Source of the DNA: Psychrobacter celer
GTDB lineage: Bacteria; Pseudomonadota; Gammaproteobacteria; Pseudomonadales; Moraxellaceae
Length of the DNA stretch: 64,000 nt
Assembly: GCF_016107555.1 (NCBI RefSeq)
Contig: NZ_JABASU010000017.1
Span: forward strand, 1 to 64,000
Direction of reading: 5' to 3'
Positions 37,007 through 46,007 of the stretch are shown piece after piece. The position numbers and the translations under genes were made by a program. The notes beneath the pieces were generated by a model. That model searched no databases. It was not told the origin of the DNA and saw nothing but the letters and a program-made list of their open reading frames with translations. The number at the start of each line of letters is the position of its first letter. Position 1 is the stretch's first letter.

Positions 37007-38110
37007 ATGGCATTAATACGGCAACGCAAACTGACTAAACAACAGATTCGTCGCATTGACAAACAGCAGCTCGACAGTCAAGACAGCCTCGATGACAGTT
37101 TGATGGATGGCGTGGTCATGGCGCATTATGGCAAGCAGCTAGAGGTACAAATCACCAGCTTGCCTGCGGTGCTACCGGTGCAGCCAGAGATTGCGCCTGA
37201 TGATCCTGAGCCATTTTGGCAAGCACTGGAGTTGGGCGATATATGGCGCTGTCATGTGCGTACTAACCTGCCTATGCTGGCGGCAGGCGACCACGTACGC
37301 TGGACAGCTGACCCCAATACCGGCTTTGGCCGTATCGAGTCGGTCAAACCGCGTACCTCTCTTGTCTCACGCCCAGATCGGTATCATAAGATCAAACCTG
37401 TCGCTGCCAATATCGATATCTTGGCGATCGTGTTTGCGCCACTACCAGCGGCGGCGGCGTCCCTGATCGATCGCTATTTGGTGGTCTGTCATCACGCGGG
37501 CGTCAAGCCGCTATTGGTATTGAACAAAGCCGACCTACTCGCGCAAGAAGACGGCGTCGATACCAGAGAGCTTTTGACTCAATACGCGGCTCTTGGTTAC
37601 GAGAGCGTACTGACGTCGGTTGACTGTCCTGAAAACATCGCCGCTAGCGACGCCCAAACAGGTCTTGATGAGCTCAAGCGTCATATAGATAAAAAGCTGG
37701 TGATTTTTGCTGGACAATCTGGCGTCGGTAAAAGCAGTCTTATCAATGCGCTGTTGCCTGAGTCAGGGCAAATGGTCAACGTCATCTCCGAAAACTCGAA
37801 ACTTGGCCAGCATACCACCACCACCAGTCGCTTATTGCCGTTTAATCCAGACGATCTTACCCAAGGCGGCATCGTCGATACGCCTGGCATTCGCGAATAT
37901 GGTATCTGGCATTTAGATCCTGATGATATTATTTCAGGCTTTATTGAGCTTGCGCCGCTTGCCGGTGACTGTCAGTTTCGTGATTGCAAACATACTCATA
38001 ACAGCAAAGGCTGTGCGCTATGGCAAGCGGTAGCTGATGGTGATGTGCTACAGCGCCGAGTCGAAAACCTGGTGACCTTGAGCGAAGAGGCTGATACCAA
38101 GCCCTATTAA
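37007..38110 (+). CDS. rsgA: RsgA, ribosome small subunit biogenesis GTPase
   Basis: 367 residues. Circularly permuted GTPase that helps mature the 30S subunit. An N-terminal OB-fold (about 45-115) is followed by G motifs in permuted order: LVLNKADLL (G4), FAGQSGVGKSSLINALL (G1), TTTTSRL (G2) and GGIVDTPGIREYG (G3). A C-terminal zinc site is shown by CQFRDCKHTHNSKGCALWQAV (Cys/Cys/His/Cys). The basic N-terminus is typical. It diverges from orn. Confidence 0.96.
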   Translation: MALIRQRKLTKQQIRRIDKQQLDSQDSLDDSLMDGVVMAHYGKQLEVQITSLPAVLPVQPEIAPDDPEPFWQALELGDIWRCHVRTNLPMLAAGDHVRWTADPNTGFGRIESVKPRTSLVSRPDRYHKIKPVAANIDILAIVFAPLPAAAASLIDRYLVVCHHAGVKPLLVLNKADLLAQEDGVDTRELLTQYAALGYESVLTSVDCPENIAASDAQTGLDELKRHIDKKLVIFAGQSGVGKSSLINALLPESGQMVNVISENSKLGQHTTTTSRLLPFNPDDLTQGGIVDTPGIREYGIWHLDPDDIISGFIELAPLAGDCQFRDCKHTHNSKGCALWQAVADGDVLQRRVENLVTLSEEADTKPY

Positions 38111-38260
38111 CAACGCTATGTATCAAATCAGCATTATTAAAACGTAGGTTGCTCATCATACATTTACTATAGATGACCTAATCGGTATAATAGCGCCTTG
38201 TTCAAAATCATTGAGCTATCTTCTCGGCTTAATAGAACACTTATTTTTTGGAGGTATGGT

Positions 38261-38716
38261 TTGGATCGTGCGCTAGAATTTGTGGGCAACCACCCGTTTT
38301 TGTTTGGTATATTAGCCGTACTTGCTGTACTGTTTTTTACCATCGAAAACAAACGTAGTGGTAGAAAAATATCGCCCAACACGCTTGGTATGATGGTGAA
38401 CTCGCAAAACGCGCAGCTGATCGATATTCGCGCCAAAAAGAAATTTTTGACCGGCTATATTCAAGGCAGCCGCAACATACCTTTTACTGAGCTAAAAGAT
38501 CGCCTAGAAGAAATCCGCGCCATCCAGCAGCCAGTGGTCATTATCTGCGACATGGGCGTACAGGCAGGCGCAGCCATTCAAATGATTGGCAAAGATGACG
38601 TTTATCGCTTAGAAGGTGGCATTGGCGGCTGGCAGGCAGCTGGTATGCCACTCGTTGGCCTAAAAGATGCTAAGTCAAAAACCAAAGGCAAGGCCAAGCC
38701 GTCATTGCACAAATAG
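38261..38716 (+). CDS. Membrane-anchored rhodanese-like protein, TTG start
   Basis: 151 residues with one N-terminal membrane segment (PFLFGILAVLAVLFFTI, about 12-28) and a rhodanese domain (about 43-135). The domain shows LIDIRAKKKFLTGYIQGSRNIPF, and the active-site loop ICDMGVQAGAAI has Cys at the expected position. The best ribosome site (GGAGG at 38250-38254) is 6 nt before a TTG at 38261, giving MDRALEFVGNHPF, so TTG is preferred over the more distant TTG at 38198. Rhodaneses transfer sulfane sulfur; this YibN-like form sits upstream of grxC and secB, as yibN-grxC-secB does in E. coli. Confidence 0.87.
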   Translation: MDRALEFVGNHPFLFGILAVLAVLFFTIENKRSGRKISPNTLGMMVNSQNAQLIDIRAKKKFLTGYIQGSRNIPFTELKDRLEEIRAIQQPVVIICDMGVQAGAAIQMIGKDDVYRLEGGIGGWQAAGMPLVGLKDAKSKTKGKAKPSLHK

Positions 38717-39204
38717 CTGGTACTGCATTATTTAGTATCAGTAACCATCAAAAAGACACCGCATTTAGGTGTCTTTTTTTATGTGGTATATAGTCGATGC
38801 ACTCTAAAAAGAATATAGCGCTACTGGGATGCTATTTTTAAACGTAGGTTGCGCAGCCTCTGGGAGCGCAGCACGCAAGTAAAATTTTAGCGGCCTTGCT
38901 GGTTAATAAACACATGACTTTTTTATTTAGAATCGATTATAGTTATATCGCTGCAGCGCCTTTTTGGCCCATCCCGCTTGAATTTGCCTGACACATCCCC
39001 ACTGTACTAATAAGCCCGACCCAATACCTCGCACGTTTACTTGTGAGTAACTGATAATCATCATTTTTATCACATGATTTTTTATCGTATTTTTTATAAT
39101 CACTAGGGTCTGTTAAGCATTCCACTTTTTATTCATATTTTTTATGCGTAGTTTTTTATAATAAAGTCATTACTGACGACCATACTGACCAATAAGGATT
39201 TATC
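38717..39204. other. Spacer between rhodanese gene and grxC
   Basis: 488 bp. After the terminator (38750-38780) comes a region with AAACGTAGGTTGC at 38839, a 13-mer also present at 38140 on the other side of the rhodanese gene, followed by a GC-rich imperfect hairpin. The remainder is AT-rich leader for grxC. A 60-codon open frame on the minus strand (38943-39125) has no recognisable content and was not called. Confidence 0.4.
38750..38780 (+). terminator. Terminator of rhodanese gene
   Basis: Stem AAAAAGACACC (38750-38760) with GGTGTCTTTTT, followed by extra T residues to 38780. Confidence 0.85.
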
Positions 39205-39468
39205 ATGACTGTATCTGTCAAAGTTTATACCACGCCTATCTGCCCGTACTGCTCTAACGCCAAACAACTACTAAAAACCAAAGGCGTCGATTATGAAGAA
39301 ATCGGTATGCACGATATGACGAGCGAAGAGCGCCGCGCATTGATGCAAAAGACCAATAACTATCGCACCGTGCCACAGATTTTTGTGGGTGATACCTTTG
39401 TCGGCGGTTTTGATGAGCTCAATCAACTGAACCAACAAGGCAAGCTTGACGAGCTATTGGCTAGTTAA
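39205..39468 (+). CDS. grxC: Glutaredoxin 3
   Basis: 87 residues, complete. Dithiol glutaredoxin with CPYC at residues 12-15 (YTTPICPYCSNAKQLL). The glutathione-binding TVP motif (RTVPQIFVG, cis-Pro) and GGFDELNQLNQQGKLDELL at the C-terminus fit GrxC. It reduces disulfides and glutathionylated proteins in the cytoplasm. Followed 230 bp later by secB, an arrangement found in many gammaproteobacteria. Confidence 0.95.
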   Translation: MTVSVKVYTTPICPYCSNAKQLLKTKGVDYEEIGMHDMTSEERRALMQKTNNYRTVPQIFVGDTFVGGFDELNQLNQQGKLDELLAS

Positions 39469-39637
39469 TTTACAAGTTTTTTGCAACCTTGTTTTGCGGT
39501 TTGTCATCAGCTGTGTAATGATAAGCAGCGGCAAAATAAAACACGGTGTTATGCAATGCCTGTGATAAAACGGCGAGATTGGTCTTTTTGATTCAATCTT
39601 GGCTACTATTATCATAAGGCTTTTATGACGAAGCTTT

Positions 39638-39646
39638 TGTTATAGT
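39638..39646 (+). promoter_or_regulatory. Extended -10 element upstream of secB
   Basis: TGTTATAGT (TGn plus TATAGT at 39641-39646) lies about 50 bp before the secB start. No good -35 is present, as expected for an extended -10 promoter. Confidence 0.4.
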
Positions 39647-39698
39647 ATTTTTAATCATAACTTGCCCAATCATTTGATTTAATTTTAGAGGAATTATC

Positions 39699-40151
39699 AT
39701 GGCTGAAGAACAAGCACAACCACAATTGGCACTAGAGCGCATTTATGTAAAAGACATGTCACTTGAGGTGCCAGGCGCGAGCGTATTTACCAAAGAGTGG
39801 AACCCAGAGCTTGACATCAATCTCTCTAGCAACGCAGAAAAGCTAGACGACGATCATTATCAAATCGTCTTGACCGTCAGCGTGACTGCAAAAAACGCAG
39901 GCGAAGCTGCATTTATCGCTGAGGTGCATCAAGCGGGTATTTTCTTATTAAAAGACATTCCAGAAGACCAAATCGGTCAAATTCTAGGCGCTTATTGCCC
40001 AAATGTGCTATTCCCCTATGCACGCGAAGTCATCAGCGACATCGTCACACGTGGTAGCTTCCCGCAGTTACTGCTCGCTCCTGTGAACTTTGACCAAGCC
40101 TACGCACAAAGCCAGCAGCAAGCACAAGTTGATGCGCAAGGTAATGCATAA
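39699..40151 (+). CDS. secB: SecB, protein-export chaperone
   Basis: 150 residues (E. coli 155). Tetrameric chaperone that keeps envelope precursors unfolded and hands them to SecA. Family features: [21 protein letters not shown], the [16 protein letters not shown] strand, [17 protein letters not shown] and the [32 protein letters not shown] core. A short Gln/Ala tail ends it. It is preceded by grxC and followed by a terminator. Confidence 0.97.
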   Translation: MAEEQAQPQLALERIYVKDMSLEVPGASVFTKEWNPELDINLSSNAEKLDDDHYQIVLTVSVTAKNAGEAAFIAEVHQAGIFLLKDIPEDQIGQILGAYCPNVLFPYAREVISDIVTRGSFPQLLLAPVNFDQAYAQSQQQAQVDAQGNA

Positions 40152-40196
40152 GCAGTAAGCTGCTAAAGCAGAAAGCTGTTGTGCAAAATGCGTATT

Positions 40197-40232
40197 AAAA
40201 GCCGCTTACTTGTCATAGGTAAGCGGTTTTTT
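40197..40232 (+). terminator. Terminator of secB
   Basis: Stem CCGCTTAC (40202-40209) with GTAAGCGG (40219-40226), followed by T7. Confidence 0.85.
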
Positions 40233-40296
40233 TATGAGTATGGTTGTGTGTGGGCAGGGTTGTGCGGGCAAGGCTATATGAGTGCGTATCAGCCAT

Positions 40297-40326
40297 AAAA
40301 AAACCCTGCTAAGAAACAGGGCTTTC
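40297..40326 (-). terminator. Terminator of adk
   Basis: Stem ACCCTG (40303-40308) with CAGGGC (40317-40322), extended by A/T pairs, and a T-run on the minus strand. Confidence 0.75.
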
Positions 40327-40356
40327 AATCACGGCATCGGTTATCTTATAACAAGA

Positions 40357-41058
<702 letters not shown>

Positions 41059-41242
41059 TTAGGGATTGGTTGGTTGCTAAGCTACCTTACCTTGTGGCTT
41101 GACAAAGCTCAAGTATTTTCACTATCTGCAGTAAAAAGTCGTAATGACTTCTCTGTTCATATAATGCAGTTGCGCGCTGCTGTGACGACGACAGCGCGCT
41201 TACTGAGCAGGTAGTAGTCGCTACTAACAACCGTTATAAATA

Positions 41243-42523
41243 CTAGGGAATTTGTTGATTGATTTCAACATTGACCTGATTTTGATCGGCACTAATGACC
41301 ACAGGGTTGCCAGACAAGTCGCCTGACTCAGCCGTCGCGGTACCGCTATGACTGATACGAGCGATCACTGCCAGCTGTACCTTGTCTGCACGCGCCGATT
41401 GTAAGGTGCGCTCAGGCATCATCGCATCGAGATCGCTTAGACTGATAGTGGCCTCGCCTTGTTTGATCACGCTGATCGGTAAGCGCTTGGCGGCAAATGG
41501 CGGCCCACCATTGACATCACGTATCGCCACAAAAAGTACATCGTCTGCCTTGACAAGTGGCAACAGGCTGGCGCTGATTCTAATGCTTACCTCTACCCCT
41601 TCTGAGGCTTGCTGCTGCTGCGCGCTGACATTGGCGCTGAGCTCATCTAGGCTGGCTAAGGCTTTTGTATGGTCGCCAGGTTTGGCCGCGATACTGCTCC
41701 GCAGACGTTTAATCCAGCCTTGCGCCTCCTCAAAGTTATTACTACGCGCCTCACCCATGGCCATCAGCATTTGCGCGCCTTCATGGCTTGGGTTTTTGGC
41801 CAGCACGTCCTGCAAGACGCGGCGACTGGTGGCGTCTAGTTGGCCTTTATTGGCAAAGAAGCTGATCTGTGCATAGGTCGTCGCAATCTCCTCGTTATCA
41901 GGCGATAAGCGATAAGCGCGTGATAATGCCTCTAGCGCCGAGTCTGTCGCTTCTAATGACAAAAACAGCTCAGATAAACGCATCCAGCGATTGGGGTCAT
42001 CAGCATGACGATAGACATTGGTCTGCATCGCGCTGATAAGCTGCTGGCCGTTTTCGATTGCCCATACAGGTGGCTGATCGATTTTGCCAGTCAACAAGTC
42101 ATCAGCGACTTTTCCAACCTTGTCTTCGGCCGTCCACAGCTCAAACACAGGCGTTCGGTCACCCACCATCAGATACGCCAGCGCAGCCAATACAGGCACC
42201 CAAACCATGAGGATCAAGCGGCTTTTGATACCAGGGGTGACCATCGGCGTGACTTCACGCTGAGCATCCAATAGTTGCCGTTCAAGCTCGAGCTTTTGAT
42301 TTTGGTAGTGAGCATCATCGATGGTGCCACTGTCTTTGTCTGTTTTTAGCTCTGCCAGACGCTCGCGAAACACCGCCACGTTGATATCTAGTAGCTGGTT
42401 GTCCACAGAAGTGCCTGATGTACGCGTGGCGCGCAGCCATGGCATGATGGCAATAACAGCAAGGAGTAAGGCAATCAGTAAGCTTAGAGCAATAAATAAG
42501 CCAGCAGTAGAAAATATGGTCAT
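41243..42523 (-). CDS. ccmI: CcmI, cytochrome c maturation TPR protein
   Basis: 426 residues. Two N-terminal membrane segments (about 7-30 and 105-122) frame a cytoplasmic coiled coil (about 45-90). The periplasmic part has TPR-like repeats (about 165-290; WMRLSELFLSLEATDSALEALSRAYRLSPDNEE), followed by a beta-rich C-terminal domain (about 305-420). CcmI holds apocytochrome c for the CcmFH haem ligation complex. The start ATG overlaps the ccmH stop by 4 nt. Last gene of ccmF-ccmG-ccmH-ccmI. Confidence 0.9.
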   Translation of the reverse strand: MTIFSTAGLFIALSLLIALLLAVIAIMPWLRATRTSGTSVDNQLLDINVAVFRERLAELKTDKDSGTIDDAHYQNQKLELERQLLDAQREVTPMVTPGIKSRLILMVWVPVLAALAYLMVGDRTPVFELWTAEDKVGKVADDLLTGKIDQPPVWAIENGQQLISAMQTNVYRHADDPNRWMRLSELFLSLEATDSALEALSRAYRLSPDNEEIATTYAQISFFANKGQLDATSRRVLQDVLAKNPSHEGAQMLMAMGEARSNNFEEAQGWIKRLRSSIAAKPGDHTKALASLDELSANVSAQQQQASEGVEVSIRISASLLPLVKADDVLFVAIRDVNGGPPFAAKRLPISVIKQGEATISLSDLDAMMPERTLQSARADKVQLAVIARISHSGTATAESGDLSGNPVVISADQNQVNVEINQQIP

Positions 42524-43083
42524 TTTTTGTCCTCGGGGCTTGTGGTGTCATGAGCGTCATTATCGGTGCTATTGGCACGCGATAGCAGACGATCAAGTTC
42601 GGCTTTTTCGGCGGCAGTCAGCTCCGAGGCGGTATTATCTACCGTCACTCTACTCTGACCGCTCGCTACCAGCTGGCGGCGACGGCTTTGCCAAAACCAC
42701 CCTATCAATAATACGATCAGTAGCAATGGCGGAAAAAACCATAAAATCCATGTCGATGGACGTACAGGCGGCTTGTAGCTGATAAAGTCTCCGTAGCGCT
42801 CTTGCATATAAGCGCGAATCTCACCATCACTACGACCGTCTTTTACCATATCGTAGGTTTTTTGCTTTAAATCTTGAGCGATCGGCGCATCAGAGCCGGC
42901 CAAGTTTTGGTTTTGACATTTCGGGCAACGCAGCTCTTCGATTAGTCCTCGATATTGGGCTTCTTGTTGTGTAGAGTCAAAATCATATACCTCTATCGCC
43001 GCGTAACTTACGCTACTGAGCAAGCACGCTAGGACAACGCCGGCTAGCTTCAGTATCAGGGTAGATAAGTGATTGGCCATCAT
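42520..43083 (-). CDS. ccmH: CcmH, cytochrome c maturation thiol oxidoreductase
   Basis: 187 residues. A signal peptide (about 5-28) is followed by the CcmH/NrfF domain with the redox motif LRCPKCQNQNLAGSDA (CxxC, about 52-67) and DGEIRAYMQERYGDFISYKPP, and one membrane anchor (STWILWFFPPLLLIVLLIGWFW, about 107-128). The C-terminal tail of about 55 residues is cytoplasmic and Ser/Asp/Glu-rich. It reduces apocytochrome thiols with CcmG. Overlaps ccmG and ccmI by 4 nt at each end. Confidence 0.93.
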   Translation of the reverse strand: MMANHLSTLILKLAGVVLACLLSSVSYAAIEVYDFDSTQQEAQYRGLIEELRCPKCQNQNLAGSDAPIAQDLKQKTYDMVKDGRSDGEIRAYMQERYGDFISYKPPVRPSTWILWFFPPLLLIVLLIGWFWQSRRRQLVASGQSRVTVDNTASELTAAEKAELDRLLSRANSTDNDAHDTTSPEDKK

Positions 43084-43739
43084 TTACATGCCTCCGCAAC
43101 CTGAGCTGGATCTGGGCTGATGTTTTTATCATTGGCGTCATTGAGCACCATAAGACAAGGGGTGATACGGCTTTGCCAATTACTCTCGTTTACTTCCCCA
43201 ATAATATGCTGGCGAATAACACCCTTCCCATCGACCACAAAGGTCTCAGGCGCACCGGTCAACCCCAAATCCAAAGCAAACTGACCAGATAAATCTTGAA
43301 TAGACATCGAAAACGGATCGCCGCCGCGGTTGAGATAGCTGAGCGCATCACCGATATCGTCTTTGTAGTTGACACCCACCAAGTTGACACCGCGCTCCTC
43401 TAGCTGCATCAAAAAAGGATGCTCGATGATACAAGTGGGACACCAAGAGCCCCAAACGTTGAGCAAAAACGGCTGATCGGGCAAATTGTCGTTGGTCATG
43501 ATACGGCTGGTGTCTGACAATAATGGCAACTCAAAAGGCGGCACCGGACGCTCAAGCGCCGTATTGGTCACGATATCTGTGGGCTTACCCAGACGCATAT
43601 ACAGCATAACGAGTAAGCCGATAAACACAATCAGCGGAATCAAGAACCATACTTTTAGCTGCTTTTTGTTCATAGTTTTAGACCCCTGTACAGAGGTTTT
43701 TTGGGTGCTATTTTCAGAGGAATGATTGGATGAGCTCAT
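43080..43739 (-). CDS. ccmG: CcmG/DsbE, thiol:disulfide interchange protein
   Basis: 219 residues from the ATG at 43739, which begins 4 nt after the ccmF stop and follows GAGGGG within the ccmF end. A hydrophilic Ser/Asn/Thr-rich N-terminus (about 22 residues longer than typical) precedes a single membrane anchor (VWFLIPLIVFIGLLVMLYM) and a periplasmic thioredoxin fold with VWGSWCPTCIIEHPF (CxxC) and GAPETFVVDGKGVIR (cis-Pro region). It supplies reductant to CcmH/apocytochrome c. A later Met (43673) would remove the extension. Confidence 0.92.
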   Translation of the reverse strand: MSSSNHSSENSTQKTSVQGSKTMNKKQLKVWFLIPLIVFIGLLVMLYMRLGKPTDIVTNTALERPVPPFELPLLSDTSRIMTNDNLPDQPFLLNVWGSWCPTCIIEHPFLMQLEERGVNLVGVNYKDDIGDALSYLNRGGDPFSMSIQDLSGQFALDLGLTGAPETFVVDGKGVIRQHIIGEVNESNWQSRITPCLMVLNDANDKNISPDPAQVAEACK

Positions 43740-43743
43740 GTGT

Positions 43744-45771
43744 TTACGCCCCTCTCTTTGGTGCTGGTGTGTCCAAGTCGGCAACCGTGGCAAAGCCTGA
43801 TTTTTTGGCAGCGACTTGCGCAGGTGTCTTGTCCTTATTAAAACGATAACGCTTATCAAGCATACTGAGCAGCGCACCTAACGCCATGATGATTGCGCCT
43901 AGCCATATCCAGCGAATCAGTGGCTTCACATAGATACGAATTGCCCATTCGTTACTGTCAGCGGCGATAGGCTCACCAAGCGCCACATAGACGTCACGCA
44001 TGAGGCTAGCATCAACGGCAGCTTCGGTCATTGGCATCATACTGATGATATAATTACGTTTTTCAGGATACAAAGTTGTGACATCGCGCCCATCTTTGCT
44101 GACCAATACTTCAGCTTGAGTAGCATCAAAGTTACTGCCTTTGACTTCGCGAAAGTCCTTAACCGTAAAGTCATAGCCTTGGACATGGACGCTCTCGTTT
44201 GGCCCTAGTGCCACATCACGCTCGATGCTGAGCGTGCTGGTAAAGGCCACACCAATGACAGCAATGATGACACCAATATGCGCGGTTTGTTGCCCCCAAT
44301 AGCTCAGACGCAGCTGGCGCAGCCCCTGCAGGCGACTCGGGGCGTTTTTGGTTTTATCCTTGAAATCAACGACCATCCAAAACAACACCCAAAAACTAAT
44401 CGCCAATGTCACGCCAATATTGAGCATGGCAGAGGGGCTAGTAAAGTAGGTGATAATCGCAGCCAGTACCAGACTACTTGCGGCAATCACCATGCCAGCG
44501 CCCAAGAGTGGACGGCTGTCTTTTTTCCAGCGAATGTTTGAGCCCATACCCATCGCGATGAGCAGCAGCCACGTCAGTGGCACAAACAGCGCGTTGAAGT
44601 ACGGAGGGCCAACAGAGACCTGACCGAAGTTAAAGGAGTCAGCGATAATCGGATATAGCGTACCCAGCAATACCACCAAGGTAGCAATTAAAATAATAAC
44701 GTTGTTAATCACCAAAAACGACTCTCGTGAGATCAGCTGATACTGACTCTCAACCGTCAAGCGCCAACCGCGCACTGCAAACATCAACAGGCCGCCGCCC
44801 ACAACGATACCAAGAATCATCAAAACCACCAGCCCGCGCGTGGGGTCGGCAGCAAATGAGTGCACGGAGGTAATCACCCCTGAGCGCACCAAAAAAGTAC
44901 CAAGCAAGCTCAGCGCAAAGGCAAAAATAGCCAGCATGATCGTCCAAGCCTTAAAGACCCCACGTTTTTCGGTCACCGCCAGCGAATGCAGCAAAGCCGT
45001 ACCAGCCAGCCACGGCATGAGTGAGGCGTTTTCTACAGGATCCCAAAACCACCAGCCGCCCCAGCCAAGCTCATAATACGCCCACCAAGAGCCAAGAGCG
45101 ATACCAACGGTCAAAAACCCCCAAGCCGCTAGCGCCCATGGACGCGACCAACGTGTCCATACTGCATCCAAACGCCCTTCCCACAATGCCGCCATACAAA
45201 AAGCAAATGGCACCGCTAAGCCCACATAGCCCATATACAGCATCGGTGGGTGAATGATCAGCCCAAAATCCTGCAAAAGTGGGTTGAGATCTACCCCATC
45301 TACGGGCAGATTGGGCAAGGTACGATCAAATGGCGACGAAGTAAAAATCAGCATCGCCAGCATCATGACCTGCACACCGGCCAATATCACGAGTACCCGC
45401 GCGCGCATCGACAACGGTAAGCCACGGCTAAAATAGGAGACCAGCGCGCACCACGTGGCCATGATGGTCATCCACAACAAGAGTGAGCCTTCGTGTCCGC
45501 CCCATGTCGCCGAGAGTTTATAGTACCAAGGCAACAAAGTATTAGAGTGCTGCGTGACATAGACGAGACTAAAGTCATTGAAATAAAAGCCTGCCATCAA
45601 TGCAACAAATGAAAAAATCATGGCAGCAAACTGTGCCCACGCGAGACTGGGCGCGAGACGCTGCCAAGCAACGTGATCGCGCATGACGCCAACGGTTGGT
45701 AATACCACCTGCAAAATCGCCAATATAAAGGCGGCCAGCAAGGCAAAATAACCCAATTCTGTGATTAACAT
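43744..45771 (-). CDS. ccmF: CcmF, cytochrome c haem lyase subunit
   Basis: 675 residues with about 14-15 membrane segments. Core of the haem ligation complex of system I. The WWD domain, which binds haem in the periplasm, is visible as ELGWGGWWFWDPVENASLMPWL (about 228-249), preceded by the TWGGHEGSLLLW motif. Conserved His residues flank it. A periplasmic domain of about 100 residues (ERDVALGPNESVHVQGYDF onward) precedes the last membrane segment. First gene of the ccmFGHI unit; ccmABCDE are not upstream (a DUF445 gene on the same strand is 236 bp away), so the other maturation genes must lie elsewhere. Confidence 0.96.
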   Translation of the reverse strand: MLITELGYFALLAAFILAILQVVLPTVGVMRDHVAWQRLAPSLAWAQFAAMIFSFVALMAGFYFNDFSLVYVTQHSNTLLPWYYKLSATWGGHEGSLLLWMTIMATWCALVSYFSRGLPLSMRARVLVILAGVQVMMLAMLIFTSSPFDRTLPNLPVDGVDLNPLLQDFGLIIHPPMLYMGYVGLAVPFAFCMAALWEGRLDAVWTRWSRPWALAAWGFLTVGIALGSWWAYYELGWGGWWFWDPVENASLMPWLAGTALLHSLAVTEKRGVFKAWTIMLAIFAFALSLLGTFLVRSGVITSVHSFAADPTRGLVVLMILGIVVGGGLLMFAVRGWRLTVESQYQLISRESFLVINNVIILIATLVVLLGTLYPIIADSFNFGQVSVGPPYFNALFVPLTWLLLIAMGMGSNIRWKKDSRPLLGAGMVIAASSLVLAAIITYFTSPSAMLNIGVTLAISFWVLFWMVVDFKDKTKNAPSRLQGLRQLRLSYWGQQTAHIGVIIAVIGVAFTSTLSIERDVALGPNESVHVQGYDFTVKDFREVKGSNFDATQAEVLVSKDGRDVTTLYPEKRNYIISMMPMTEAAVDASLMRDVYVALGEPIAADSNEWAIRIYVKPLIRWIWLGAIIMALGALLSMLDKRYRFNKDKTPAQVAAKKSGFATVADLDTPAPKRGA

Positions 45772-46007
45772 ACGGTCTAACCTTGTTTACCTTGGATACA
45801 ATTAAGGATTCGCCAATAGCCTTTTGGCCACTGGCAAACGCGAAATAGTCCTTTATGCGGTCATAGTTTACGGTTAAAAATGGCGGTTTTAATGGCTATA
45901 GAAGCTGTAAAACTCGCTACTATTGTCTTGATGTATCAATGGGAATCATTGATACAAAAAACGTATCTGCTATTTATACTGATACTCAGCGATGCGCCCA
46001 TGACAGA

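Noticed and set aside
38943-39125. 60-codon minus-strand open frame in the rhodanese-grxC gap
   Set aside because: No domain, no ribosome site, and composition like its AT-rich surroundings.
41172-41199. GC-rich hairpin upstream of adk and downstream of ccmI as a terminator
   Set aside because: The stem (GCGCGCTG/CAGCGCGC) is real but is not followed by a T-run on either strand; no function assigned.
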